Positions 43,372 through 55,815 of a stretch of DNA of 64,000 nt are shown piece after piece; positions within the stretch are counted from its first letter, which is position 1, and each line of letters starts with the position of its first letter. A program made the position numbers and the translations under genes. The stretch lies in assembly GCA_963575745.1 (NCBI GenBank), contig CAUYUJ010005670.1:15001-79000 (forward strand). Direction: 5' to 3'. The DNA comes from Prorocentrum cordatum (Eukaryota; Sar; Dinophyceae; Prorocentrales; Prorocentraceae). The notes below the pieces were generated by a model. It saw only the letters and a list, made by a program, of their open reading frames with translations. It was not told the origin of the DNA and ran no database searches.

Positions 43372-44980
43372 AGGAAGTCTCAGGCAAAACGCCCGGCCCG
43401 CCCTTCCGACTGGCCTCGGGGTGCGACAGGGAGGAATTATTAGTAAGGAGAAGGAGTGAAGGAGGACAGGGAGGAGAGAGATGGAGGAAAGACAGGAGAA
43501 AGGGGGATGGAGGAGGGAGGAGGCAGGAGGAGGAGGAGAAGGAGGGGCAGGAGGAGGATGAAGTGGGGGGAAAAAAGGATGATGATGATGAGGAGGATTA
43601 ATAATACGACTAATCACTAAGAAAAAATGTCCGCCACCTTGCCATCGAGGCACGAGCTGGAGTGTCCTCAAGTCCCTTGTTTGATCCCGATCCCCTGGAG
43701 CATCAGTCCTCAAAGCTGTCTATTCTTGAAGGGGCCCAGACACAAAATTCACAAATCCTCCCAGGCTCCCGCGTGCCTCCTGGGGCTTGTCACGTCCTGT
43801 CGCGTGACTTTTGCCCAAGAGGGCCCCAAGACGGGCCAAGAGGGCCCGAAGAGGCTCCCAAAACAGTCTGAGAGGGCTCCGAATCGACGAACAATCGGCC
43901 CGAGACGCCCAGGATGGCCTCCAATCAGCCGAAATGCGCCCAATACGTCCCAAAAGGCCTCCAAAAGCCTTCCTCAGATGGCCGCGACCAACATCATTGA
44001 TTTTCAAATGTTTGTTCAATGTCTACTGGGTTCCCCACTGCTCGAGCTTCCGACGCTCCAAGATGTCCAAAGCGGCTTCCAAGACCGCCCCAGCACGGCC
44101 CAATAGGGATCCTAGATGGCCCAAGAGGCACCCAGGAGGCCCAAAGAGTCCTCCCGAGAGGCCACGAGAGGTCCCCAAGAGGCCCCCACGAGGCCCGACA
44201 GAGGCCCCAAGACGCCCCAAAACAGCCCTCCAGAGGCCTCACAATTGCATCTAGGATGCCCCCGAAGAGACCCCGACAAGCGTCCAAGAGGGCCTCAAGA
44301 GGCCCCTCAGACGGCGGTACTTGGCGATGCATGCTGACGACATGACTCAAGTGGCACTCGCATGGTACCACTGAAACCATACATATTGTGGATGCCATGA
44401 CAATTGACACCCTATCGATCCCATCATTGAATTAAACAGGTGTTTGAACTGTTTGAGAAATGTTCTAAACATCGCTGCAACAGGTTTTTACATGTTTAAA
44501 CCATGTTCAACACATTGTTTAGACATCTGGAAACTATTTGGCAACATGCTGTCTCTCCACTGATCGCCCTCCACAAATATAGACGATATGATCCACATGG
44601 TACTTGCTTGGCACCACTTCAGGCATACAGGCAACCACACCATTTGAGTCACACGGACGATATGTCGTACCCGCGAGGGACGCACGTCAAGAAGCCCCCT
44701 GGAGCCGTCCCAACACATCCCGAGAGGTATCCGAGAGCCCTCCAGCCCACAGCCCAGGCACGGTGGCAGGGTGGGCCGAAGGCAACTAGATCCGCCGCCC
44801 CCTGCTTGCAGGGGTGCACGGCGTGCTGGATGATTCAGGTTTTGGTTTTGGTTCTTTTTCTAAAAGAACTCCCCAGTGGGCTTCGGCCCGTCCCGCCGGG
44901 GTCCCGGGAGGAAGCCGAAAGGACCTCAATCCTGAAACAAATCCTCTAAAAAACGGCCGTTTCGCTCGGGACATCCTCAA
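43372..44980. repeat. Decamer-periodic CAAGANGGCC repeat and flanks
   Basis: A GA-rich tract lies at 43440-43600. From about 43805 to 44310 degenerate units such as CAAGACGGCC and CCAAGAGGCC recur about every 10 bases. 44320-44980 is AT-richer and empty of supported genes. Confidence 0.65.
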
Positions 44981-45600
44981 AAAATCGCGAAGATGGCCCA
45001 AGATGGCCTCCAAGTCCGCCCGAGATGGTCCAAGACGGCCTCCAAAACGGCCCAAGAGAGTCCAAGACGGCCCAAGACGGCCCAAGAGGCCCCCCAGAGG
45101 CCTCCCAGACGGCCCAAGAGGCCTCCAAGAGGTCCTCCAGGAGAGTCCGAAGAGGCCAAAATCATTGATTTTTCATTGGTTTTTGAAGGATTCTGGCATT
45201 TGCGCCTTTTCGGCTCTCCGACGGCTCGAGACGGCCCAAGAAGCCCCCAAGATCGCCCAAGAGGCCCCCAAGAGAGCCCCATGATGGCCCAAGTGGCCTC
45301 CAAGATGGCCCCTAGAGGGCCCCAAGAGGGCCCAAGAGGCCTCCAACACGCCCAAGATGGCCTCCAAGACGCCCAAGATGGCCTCCAAGACGGCCCTGGA
45401 GCATTCCAAGCGGGCCCCAAGTCGGCCCATAGAGGCCCCCCAAACGGCTTCCGACGGCTTCAGACGTGCCAGGAACCCACCAAGATGGCCGAAGTTGGCT
45501 CGAAGCTGGCCCGAGACGGCCCAAAAAGCCCCAAAGATCGCCCAAAGCTTGCCCAAGAGGCCTCCAAGACGGCCAAGATGACCTTCAAGATGCCCACGTG
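44981..45600. repeat. Second CAAGANGGCC decamer tract
   Basis: The same roughly 10-base unit (CAAGACGGCC repeated) as at 43.8-44.3 kb. The Pro/Arg/Lys frames over it are artefacts of the repeat. Confidence 0.75.
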
Positions 45601-45801
45601 TTCCCCGAAGGCTTTCCAAACCGATTCGGGGAACACGTGGTCCGATAGCTTGGCAGGTCTGGCCTCAACGTTCGGCCACATAGGCGCTTCCAAAAAGGCA
45701 GGGGGCGGCGGTGATTCGCCGTAGGCGTCTTCGATAATAGTAGTACGAATGACAAGAACAGTATTTCCAGGCAGAGAAAGAGAGCGAGGGGTGGAGCGAG
45801 T

Positions 45802-45833
<32 letters not shown>

Positions 45834-45875
45834 GAGCGAGAGAGCGAGAGAGAGAGAGAACAACAAACCAGAAAC

Positions 45876-45906
<31 letters not shown>

Positions 45907-46229
45907 AAGAGAGAGAGAGAGAGAAACAAAAGAGAGAGAGAGAGAGAACAACAAATCAACAAAAAACAGCGAGGGAGTGAGAGAGGGAGGGAGAGAGCGA
46001 GGGAGGGAGCAAGCGGGGGAGAGAAGGGAGAGCGAGAGAGAGAACACCGCGTTGGCGGAAGCCAGCCCTGCACCCGGACGGAGGGCGGATGCTGGGGCGG
46101 TGGAGGCACTGAAGCGCGGTGTACTCCTTCAGCTCCTTCTCCTGCGCGGCAGTGGCAGCGCCGCGTCGGCGGAGGCCGAGGATGGGCGATGGGCACGGCC
46201 ACGCATCTGGAGGGACGGCAGCAGTCAAC
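45601..46229. repeat. (GA)n tract and flanks
   Basis: GA/GAGC-rich DNA at about 45775-46050. No gene. Confidence 0.8.
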
Positions 46230-46385
46230 GACATAAACGTAAGAACTCTAAGGTCCGCGCGGATTTCTCGGATCGGCGCTGGACCCCCCTCCCTGGCGCG
46301 CGGAGCGCGCCAGGGGCGGCGCCGCCAGAGGGCTCCGGCGCCAATCGAGGAATCCGCGCGGACCTCCGAATTTCATGCTTATGTC
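46230..46385. mobile_element. Small inverted-repeat element, copy B
   Basis: 156 bp with arms of about 50 bp starting GACATAA at both ends and containing GGTCCGCGCGGATTTCTCGG and GCGCTGGACC on the left. The centre holds the self-complementary CTGGCGCGC-GGA-GCGCGCCAG, identical to copy C. No coding capacity. Confidence 0.85.
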
Positions 46386-47024
46386 ATTACTTGTTCGCAG
46401 GCCTCGGCGTGGGCACACGTGGGCCAAGAGTTAGGTCGGGCGTGTCCCCCTACAGGCGGACTTTGGGCGAACAATAAAGAAGAGTCAACACATACTCCAA
46501 AAGAGTCGAAAAATAATCAAAAAATAGTCCCCAGACTATTTTTTACTATTCTTGCATATTCCCCCTGTTGCGGGACAGGCCCGACTTAAGCCAAGAGCGG
46601 GAAAAGGGTCCGACATGCGCGCGAAGACCCGGCGATGAATTGAATATCGCCGATTCATTGTGTGTGTGTGTTTTTTCCCTCCTGAAAAGGGTCCGACAAT
46701 GCGCGCGAAGACCCGGCGACCGCACGCGATGGCCCGCACGGGCCCCGCCGGCGCGGCACGCCCCGCGCGGCGAGGAGGGCACGCAGAGACGGTCGAACTT
46801 GGGGGGCCCGCGCATCGGCGGCGGGCGAGGAGGCCCGTGACCTCCTCTTGTCTGGAGGACGGACATGGGTACGGAGAGGACGGGTACGGAGATTGACAGC
46901 AGTTCTTGTCCATCTTGAACAGGCTTCGTCGTCGGCGTCGCCGCGGACGTGGTACACGTGAGACAGACAGACGCCCACCCTACAGCGGCCGCTGCTGGTT
47001 TTGGACAACATTTGCTGTTGGTCG
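46386..47024. other. Unassigned DNA with short direct repeats
   Basis: The block AAGGGTCCGACA...GCGCGCGAAGACCCGGCG occurs at about 46604 and 46687. Between them lies TGTGTGTGTTTTTTCCCTCC, which recurs near 57947. No gene is supported. Confidence 0.55.
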
Positions 47025-47218
47025 GCGGCGAGCCCAGGGGGGAAGCGGGAAGGGGCGGGCCTTCTCGGGAGGCTCGGAAGTTCCCCAGCCTTCTGAGAAG
47101 TCTTCGAAGCCCGCCCCGAAGGCACTGGAAACTTCTGAGAAGGCCGCAGGGCTTCTGAGAAGCCCCGCCGCCCTCTGAGAAGGGCCTCTCCCTCTCGCTT
47201 CCCCCCCTCGCTCGCCGC
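47025..47218 (-). repeat. CTTCTGAGAAG-rich dispersed repeat, copy 1
   Basis: About 190 bp containing several CTTCTGAGAAG palindromes. The reverse complement matches 57255-57460 in order. Confidence 0.75.
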
Positions 47219-47466
47219 CGAGCTCAGCCTCAAGGCTGGGGCGACCCCGCAGGGCCTCGCCCGGAATGATGGGGGCCGAGGAGGGCGAGGCCGCCCCACT
47301 TCTTGCGAGGCTTGTTCCCTCCTCGCGCCCTCGCGCCCGGGCCCCCCCCAGAGCCGGGAGCGGCAACGAGGGCGGGCCTGGCCCGGTGAGGCCCGTCTGG
47401 CACGGAGGGGGCACGGCGCCCGTGGCCGCCACGCCTCCCTTCCCGCGAGGTGTCCGAGCGGGGCCG

Positions 47467-47495
47467 ACAACAACAGCAGCAGCAGCAGCAGCAGC

Positions 47496-47554
<59 letters not shown>

Positions 47555-47628
47555 CCACAACCACAACCACAACCACAACCACAACCACAACCACAACAAC
47601 AACCACAACCACAACCACAACCACAACC

Positions 47629-47671
<43 letters not shown>

Positions 47672-48268
47672 CCCCAACAACCCCAACAACAACAACAGCA
47701 ACAACAACACCAACAACAACAACAACATCAACAACAGCAACAACAACAACAACCACAGCCACAACCACAACAACAGCAACAACAACCCCAACAACAACAA
47801 TAACATCAACAACAACACCAACACCAACAACAACAACAACACCACCAACAACAACAACAACAACAACAATAACACTACCAATAACAACAGCAACAGCAAC
47901 AACAACATCAACAACAACAGCAACACCAACAGCAACAACAACAACATCAACAACAGCAACAACAGCAACAACAACATCAACAACAACCACAGCGGCAACA
48001 ACAACAGCATCAGCAACAGCAACAACAGCACCAGCACCAGCACCAGCACCAGCAACAACACCAACAACAAAACCAACACAAACACCACCACCAACAACAA
48101 CAGCAACAACAACAACAACAACAACGACGACGAGGACGACAACAACAAAGACAATAACAACGAAACCAACAGCAACAACACCACCAACAACACCAATCAT
48201 AATAACAGCAACAACATCAATATCCACACCAACCACCACAACCACAACAACCACAACAACAACAATCA
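47467..48268 (+). repeat. (CAA)n/(CAACCA)n microsatellite, 0.8 kb
   Basis: CAA, CAG and CCA triplets fill 800 bp. Poly-Gln, poly-Thr and poly-Val frames over it are artefacts. Its right edge joins a composite repeat unit exactly where the other units carry short CAA tracts. Confidence 0.9.
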
Positions 48269-49790
48269 ATTTAAGACTGTTCGCTCTTATCTGCTCGAGT
48301 GTCCGTTAACGCATATTTCCCAAACCCTCGATACACACCCTCTTCGTCTTCAATCGTACTCCTTTCGGGGGGGTTACCTATCTTCCCTGCAGGCCGGGCC
48401 CCGGCAAGCGGCGGGGCGACAGCGGACCGTCGGCCTGGCCAGCGGCAGCGCTGATCGGCAGCTACCCGACCCCAGGAGGGACGGACAGGGGACCGACCAC
48501 GACGACGACGACGTCGACGACGACGACGGCGACGAGCGAAAGCGAGAGAGAGAACGACAGCAGGGCCACGAAGGGCACGACGTAGGCCACGAAGGGCGAC
48601 AGCTGGGACATGAAGGAAATGCGTATGGGGCCACGAAGAGTGCGAACGAGCGGGGGCCACGAAGGGCAGATAATGTGGGGCCACAGAAGACGACGGCGGG
48701 GCCACTGAGGGTAGCAACTGGGCCACGTAGGACAGCGAGGGGGCCACAAACGGCGACAGCGGGGCCACGAAGGGCATACACATGGGGCCACGACGGGCGC
48801 GAACGAGCGGGACCACGGAGGGCGAACGTGTATTCGGCCGCGGGGGGCAAGGACGGTGCCACTGAGGGCAGCAACGAGGCCACGAAGGGCAGCTAGGGGG
48901 CCACGAAGGGCGACTGTGGGGGAACGAAAGGCATGCAGATGGGGCCACGACGGGCGCGAACGAACGGGGGCCACGAAGGGCACACATATATGGGGCCGCG
49001 AAGGACAGCGAGGGGGCCACGGAAGGCAGCAACGGGGCCACGAAGGACAGCGAGGGGGCCACGAAGGGGTGCAATAGAGCCACGAGGGGCAGCGAGGGGG
49101 CCACGAGGGGCTGCAACGGGGCCACGAAGGGCAGCGAGGGGGCAACGAAGGGCTGCAACGAGGCCACGATGGGCAACGAGGGGGCCACGAGGGGCTGCAA
49201 CGGGGCCACGAATGGCAGCGAGGGGGCAACGAAGGGCTGCAACGAGTTCACGAGGGGCAGCGAGGGGGCCACGAAGGGCTGCAACGGGGCCGCGAAGGGC
49301 AGCGAGATCTCGATTCCTAAATAATCTGCGAGGGGATCCTACGGGTGAGCGCGACTCCTGGGTGCCTGAGTGTCGGGAGCGCGGCGCTAGGGTAAATTGA
49401 AAGAAATTCCGACGCAAGGGCGCTATTCTTTAGTAGGTTGCAAGCAAATCTCCAGCGAAAGCGCGACTCCAGAGCGCCGAAAGAGCGATTCCGGAATACA
49501 TTGTCAGGAAATCCCAAGCGAGAGCGCGATTCCTGAATCACATGCGAGGAAGTCTCAGACGGGAGCGGGGGTCCTGGCTAAATTGTGAGGACGTCTCAAG
49601 CGAAAGCCGCTGTTGTTGTAACCCGGGGGCCAACAGCACAATTTGAGGAGGAAGACTTTCCTTGATTTCAAACAAGGTGCGAGCGCCGGGAAGGGCACTT
49701 CAATTGAAAAGATACAATGTGCACCGGAGGGGGGGATCAACAAACATTACCCTTCAATACTGAGAGTTCAACAACAACAACAATCATTTT
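48269..49790 (-). repeat. Composite repeat unit W (reverse)
   Basis: In order it has AAGACTGTTCGCTCTTATCT; a GTCTTCAATCGTAC block; a GC-rich segment shared with 54200-54420; a GACGACGAC tract; about 25 copies of GGGGCCACGAAGGGC-like units (48570-49310); core-motif repeats; and the 180-bp core (49608-49790) with GTGCACCGG. Frames over it are artefacts. Confidence 0.75.
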
Positions 49791-50934
49791 AAGACTGTTC
49801 GCTCCTATCTGCCCACATGCCAATCAATACCTCGGTACCCGCCCTCGACGTCTTCGATCGTACCCCCTTGGGTTATATCTTCCTTACCTGCCGCGTGTAC
49901 AAGGGAAGAGAGGACGGGTGGAAGGGGGAGGGAAAAGAATGGAGCACGAGAGAAATTAGCAGGAGGGGGGCAAGGAGCACGCAGAAAACAAGTGGTAGAA
50001 CCGGATGTGCAGATCGGATGGGCAGACCCATAGCGGGCAGGTCGGGAAGGCGGGCCCTGGCGACGAGGTCGAGCAGGCGGGTTGCTGAAGCGTGGGTCCT
50101 GCATGAATCGCGAGGAACCCTCGAGCGATAGCGCGATTCCCAAGTAAATCGTGAGAAACGCCAGCGCGGGCACGAAGGGCATAAAATCCGAGGCCACAGA
50201 GGGCAGCGACGGGGCCGCTGCGGGCAGAACCGGGGCCACGAAGGGCACCGAGGGGGCCACAAAGGGCGACAGCGGGGCCACGAAGGGCATGCATATGGGG
50301 CCACGACGGGCGCGAGCGAGCGGGGGCCACGAAGGGCATTTGTATATGGGACCACAGAGGGCGACAGCGGGGCCACTGGGGGCAGCAAAGGGGCCACGAA
50401 GGACAGCGAGGGGGCCACGAAGGGCGACAGCGAGGCTACGAAGGGCATGCGCATGGGGTCACGACGGGCGCGTGCGAGCGGGGGCCACGAAGGGCATATA
50501 ATGTGGGGCCACAAAGGGCCGCGACGGGGCCATTAAGGGCAACAACGGGGCCACGAAGGGCAGCGAGCGAAGGCGACCGCAGAACCAGTACGGGCAGCGA
50601 GGGGCCTCGAAGGCGGGCGAAGGGCAACGAACGGCGACTGCAGTCATTAACGGGCTGGTCGGGTGGGCAGGCCCCGACGGGCGTGTCGGGCGGGCGGGTC
50701 GTTGAAGCGTGGGGCCTGCTTGAACCGCCAAGCAATATGTAGCGGGAGCGCGATTCCTGTGTCGACGACTGGCATCTGAATAATATGTGAGGATATATCA
50801 AGCGAAGCGGTTCGGTGGTATGTTGCGAGGAAGTCCCAAGCGAAAACGCGATTCTGTAACACATTGTCAGGAAGTATCAGGCGGGAACCGCGATTCGTCA
50901 ATAACTTGTGAAAAGAATCGGGCGGGAGCCGTTG
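49791..50934 (-). repeat. Composite repeat unit V (reverse, no 180-bp core)
   Basis: It starts AAGACTGTTCGCTCCTATCT after a CAA tract, contains GTCTTCGATCGTACCCCC, the GGGGCCACGAAGGGC units (50165-50560) and core-motif repeats, and meets unit X head to head at 50935. Confidence 0.7.
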
Positions 50935-51890
50935 AACTCTCATTCTTGAAGATTAATTATTGTTGATCCCCCCCACCGGTGCACATTGATTTTTTCGATT
51001 GAAGTGCCACCCCCGGGGCTCGCACCTTGTTTTTTCTCAAGGAAAGTCTTCTTGCTCAAACTGTGCCCCTGCCCCCCGGGCTACAACAACAACGGCTCCC
51101 GCCTGAGACTTCCTCGATTTTTACTCAGGACCCCCGCTCCCGCCTGAGACTTCCGCGCAATTTACTCAGGAAAGGCGCTCCCGTCTGAGACTTCCTCGCA
51201 ATGTAATCAAGACCGACGTTCCCGCCTGAGACTTCCGTGCAATGTACGTGGGAACGGCGCTCCCGCTTGAGACTTCTTCGAATTTTACTCAGGACCCCCT
51301 CTCCTGCCTGACATTCCCGCGCAATTGACTCAGGAACGGCGCTCCCGCCTGAGTTTTCCTCGCAATTTAGTGAGGACCCCCGCTCCCGCCTGAGACTTCC
51401 GTGCAATTTGCTCAGGAACGGCGCTCCGCTTGAGACTTCCTCGCAACTTAGTCAGGGCCCCCGTTTCCGCCTGAGATTTCCTCACAATGTACTCAGGACT
51501 GCGCTCTCGCATGCGACGTCCTCACAAATTATTCTGGAATTGCGTTTCGGCGCTCAGGAACCACGCGCGCGCCAAGGACGCCTTCACAACGTGGTATCTT
51601 CCCTCTTCCTTCGTCCTTCCCCCTCCCCTTCCTCCCACTCTCCCTCGTTCTTCCCCTCCTCCTCTTGCAGGGCCCGCGCCAATTCCAATGGCGGGCAGAG
51701 AGATGTACGCCCCCGAAGGATTGTCCGCCCGTTCCGGTTTGCCCGTACGTCTAAGCCCGCCGGCCCCAGCAAAGAGAAATAATCCCCCCGAAAGGGGTGT
51801 GATCGAAGACGTAGAGGGCGGGCATCGAGGGTGTAGGGTATACGTGTTGAATGACTCGCGGGCAAGTAAGAGCGTACAGCCTTAAAATGG
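50935..51890 (+). repeat. Composite repeat unit X (forward)
   Basis: It begins with the 180-bp core (AACTCTCATTCTTGAAG, ACCGGTGCACATTG, CTACAACAACAACGGCTCCC). About eight 41-bp units with CGCCTGAGACTTCC and TTACTCAGGA follow, then a segment shared with 55510-55700, the GATCGAAGACGTAGAGGGCG block and CAGCCTTAAAATGG before (TTG)n. Confidence 0.8.
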
Positions 51891-53487
51891 TTGTTGTTGT
51901 TGTTGTTGAACATTATTACTTCTAAAGAATAATTATTGTTGGGCCCCCTGGTGCACGACCCCCCCGCCGCGCCTAGGCCGCAGCCTCATTTTCATCATTT
52001 TCGTGAGGAAGTCTCAGGCAAAACGGGGGAGTCCGGATCCGGTTGTGTTGTTACGATCGGTTTTCCCTTGCAAAACACAAGCTAAAGTGGACATTTCTTG
52101 TTCTAACATCACCAAACTTCAATAATCCCTTGCAAAAAAATCAGGTAAAGTGGACATTCGCGCGCGCAAGACGAAATCCTTCCAAAACCTTAGTTTCTCG
52201 TAGCGATTTTAACATAAAAACAGAAAAAAACAATGGTTTTTTTCCTAAAAAAAATGTCACAATTTCATCCCGCGCGCTCTTGCGGATTCGTAGGAAACCC
52301 AACACTTTTTAAACATTTCTGTCAAACGGGCTTTTGCGAGCAACTTTTTCAAACTTCTGCAACAACGGTTGCGCACCTGCCAGGGCCATCATCCCTGTCA
52401 AATAATACCATGCGGGACACATTCGTTTTTTCTTCGCGCGCGCACGCCGTCGTCGTCGGCCGCGGGGCCCTGAATAGTAGCCACGGTCGTCCGCATGCCA
52501 CGAAGTGAAGTGTCCGAACGTCATAGGGCGGGAAGCTGGGTGTGGGTGGTGGCGAAGAGTCGTTTGGAAATTTGGTAGAGCTTGAACCGGCCCCCCCACA
52601 AAGTGGGGGTATTGCCCGCCTCCTATGAAAACCCTGGCACTGGTGAGAACGGAGTGTCCCCACGTGCTAGTAATTGTTGTTGTTGTTGTTGTTGAACATT
52701 ATTAATTCTAAAGAATAATTATTGTTGGGACCCCTGGTGCACGGCCCCCCCGCCGCGCCTAGGCCGCAGCTGCATTTTCATCATTTTTTCGCGAAAGCTT
52801 CAGAAAAGTGGATGGGGTCCAGATCCGGTTGTTTTGTTGTAATCCGTTTTCCCTTGCAAAAAACACTATAAAATGACATTTCTTGTTCTAATATAATCAA
52901 ATTTCAAGAATCCCTTGCAAAAAATAAGGTAAAGTGGACATTCGCGCGCGCAAGACGAAATCCTTCCAAAAGCTTAGTGTTCGGAGCGATTTTAACATAA
53001 AAACATCAAAAAACCAATGGTTTTTCAACAAAAAAATGTCAAAATCTCATCCCGCGCGCTCTTGCGGATTCGTAGGAAACCCAACACTTTTTAAACATTT
53101 CTGTCAAACGGGCTTTTGCGAGCAACTTTTTCGAACTTCTGCGACAACGGTTGCGCACCTGCCAGGGCCATCATCCCTGTCAAATAATACCATCCGCGCA
53201 TGTGCCCAGCATGGCACATTGCACCATGCTGGGCACATGCGCGCCCCGAATAAGTGACCAAGTTCTGTGGGTGTGTACCCCACGCCAGTGTAGTAGCCAC
53301 GGTCGTCCGCACGCCACGAAGTGAAGTGTCCCAACGTCATAGGGCGGGAAGCTGGGTTTGGGTGGTCGCGAAGAGTCGTTTGGATATTTGGTAGAGCTTG
53401 TAATGCCCCCCCACGAAGTGGGGGTATTGCCTGGTGTCGTATGAAAACCCTGGCACTGGGGAGAACACCACGCGTTCGGGTAAAATG

Positions 53488-53490
<3 letters not shown>
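51891..53490 (+). repeat. Tandem duplication of a ~780-bp block
   Basis: 51891-52670 and 52671-53490 share, in order, (TTG)n, TTCTAAAGAATAATTATTG, GGTGCACG, ATCCGGTTGTGTTGTT, AAGTGGACATTCGCGCGCGC, TCCCGCGCGCTCTTGCGGAT and AAGTGAAGTGTCC. The second copy carries an extra palindrome. No gene is supported in either copy. Confidence 0.85.
53195..53243. repeat. Perfect 20-bp inverted repeat inside the second block
   Basis: CGCGCATGTGCCCAGCATGG (53195-53214) and its exact reverse complement (53224-53243) around a 9-base loop. The first block has unrelated sequence at this place. Confidence 0.9.
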
Positions 53491-53526
<36 letters not shown>

Positions 53527-54545
53527 GAATTCGCACTTCTGAAAAAAATATTGTTGATCCCCCCACCGGTGCATACTGTTTTTTCTCAATCAAAGTGCGC
53601 CCCTCGACGCTCGCACCCTGTTTTTTAAGGAAAGTCTTGATGCTCAAACTGGGCCCCTGGCCCCAGGGTTACAACAACAACGACTCCCGCCTGAGACTTC
53701 CTTACAATTTAGCCCGGACCCCCGCTCCCGCCCGAAGCTTCCTCGCATGTTATTCAGGAATCGCGCTCTCGCTTGGGACTTCTTTGGAATTTGTTCAGGA
53801 ATCGCTCTCCCGGCGCTCTTGAATCGCGCTTTCGCTGGAGACTTGCTTGCAACTTACTGAAGAATGGCCTTGCGTTGGAATTTCCTGCTATTTGCCCAAG
53901 CGCCGCGCTCCCGACACCCAGGCACCCAGGAGTCGCGCCTGTTGTGGCCCCATGTGCATGCCCTTCGTGGCCCCGTTGTCGCCATTTGTGTCCCCTTCAC
54001 TGTCCTACGTGGCCCAGCTGCTACCCTCAGTGCCCCCATAGTTGCTTTCTGTGGCCCCGCATTATCTGCACTTCGTGGCCGCCGCTCGTTCGCGCTCTTC
54101 GTGGCCCCATACGCATTCCCTTCGTGTCCCCGCTGTCGCCCTTCGTGGCCCATTTCGTGCCCTTCGTGGCCCTGCTGTCGTTCTCTCTCGCTCTCGCTTT
54201 CGCTCGTCGTCGTCGTCGTCGCCGTCGTCTTCGACGTCGTCGTCGTCGTCGTCATCGTCGTCGTCGTGGTCGGTCCCCTGTCCGTCCCTCTTGGGGTCGG
54301 GTCGACGGTCCGCGGCCGCCCCGCCGATCAGCGCTGCCGCTGGCCAGGCCGACGGTCTGCGGCCGCCCCGCCGCTTGCCGGGGCCCGGCCTGCAGGGAAG
54401 AAACGTATACCCCCCAAAAGGGGTTCGATCGAAGACGAAGAGGGCGGGTATCGAGGGTTGGGGAGATACGCGTTATTGGACACTCGAGCATATAAGGGCG
54501 AACGGTCTTAAAATAAGTGTTGTTGTTGTCGTTGTTGTTGTTGGC
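53491..54545 (+). repeat. Composite repeat unit Y (forward)
   Basis: (TTG)n, the 180-bp core (about 53530-53690), core-motif repeats, CTTCGTGGCCCC units (53945-54170), a GTCGTC tract, a GC-rich segment matching the reverse of unit W, the GATCGAAGACGAAGAGGGCG block and GGTCTTAAAATAAG. It is the forward counterpart of unit W. Confidence 0.75.
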
Positions 54546-55815
54546 CTCTCATGCATGACAAATACTTATTGCTGATGCCCCATCACCGGTGCATTCTGTT
54601 TTTCTATATCAAAGTGTGCCCCTCGACGCTCGCACCCTGTTTTTTGACAGGGAAAGCCTTGATGCTCAAACTGGGCCCCTGGCTCCCCGGATTGCAACAA
54701 CAACGGCTCCCGCCTGAGACTTCCTCCAAATTTACTCAGGACCCCCGCTCCTGAAACTTCCTCAATCTACTCAGGATCGGTGCTCCCGCCTGTGGCCGCC
54801 TCGCAATTTAGTCAGGACCCCGGCTCCCATCTGAGACTTCCTCACAACTTGCTCAGGAAGGGGGCTCCCGCTTGAGACTTCCTCGCGATTGAATCAAGAG
54901 TTCCTCGCAATTTAATCAAGACCCCCGGTCCCGCCAGAGCGACTTTCACATTTTACTCAGGAATTGCGCTCTCGCCTGTAACTCCCATGCAATGTATTCA
55001 GGAATCATGCTTTCGACGCTCAGGAAACACGCTGCGCCAAGGACGCCGCTACAATTTACTTAGTAATCGCGCTCTCGCCAAACTCAGGCATCCTGTTTGG
55101 TTGTCCCACCCGCCCGACCCGCCCGTCAGGGGATCACCCGCCCGTCGTGGGCTCCCGCCCGAAACTTCCTTGAGGAACGGCGCTTTCGCCCAGGATTCCG
55201 TCAAACGTTCACGTTCTTACCTTCCTGTTCCTCCTCCCTCTCCGTCCTCCCTCCTCCCTCCTCTCCTCCCTCATCCTTCTGCCTCTCTGCCCCATCCCCT
55301 CTCCTTCCTCTCCCTCCTCCCTTCTCCCTCCCCTCTCCTGCCTCCTCCCTCTTTCTCTCTCTCTCTCCCCTCTTTTTCTTTCTCTGTTTCTCAACCTGTC
55401 TTATCTGTCATTATTTCTTTATGTCTTTCTTTCTTTCTTTCTTTCTCTCCCCCTCTCTCTCTCCCTTCCTGCCTCTAATCAACCGCCCCCCTCTTCGCTC
55501 CTTCTTTCCTGGCGTTTTCCCTCTTCCTTCGTCCCTCCCCCTCCCTTCCTCCCACTTTCCCTCGTTCTCCCCCTCCTCTTTTTGCAGGACCCACACCAAT
55601 TCCAATCGCGGGCACATGTACGCCCACGAAAGATTGTCCTCCCGTTCAGGTTCGCCCGCCCGTCTAAGCCCGCCCCCCGCCCGCAAAGAGAAAACATCCC
55701 CCACGAGGGGGTGTGATCGAAGACAAAAGGGCGGGTATCGAGGGTGTGGGGAAGTCGTTTTGAATGACACGCGGGCAAGTAAGAGCGAACTGTCTTAGAA
55801 TTGTTGGTGTTGCTG
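54546..55815 (+). repeat. Composite repeat unit Z (forward)
   Basis: 180-bp core (54550-54715), 41-bp core-motif repeats, a CT-rich stretch (55210-55480), a segment homologous to unit X around TTGCAGGACCCACACCAATT, the GATCGAAGACAAAAGGGCGG block and CTGTCTTAGAATTG before (TTG)n. Confidence 0.75.

Noticed and set aside
46655-48309. Long frames of poly-Val, poly-Leu, poly-Thr and poly-Gln
   Set aside because: They are all readings of the (CAA)n tract and lack any non-repeat coding segment.
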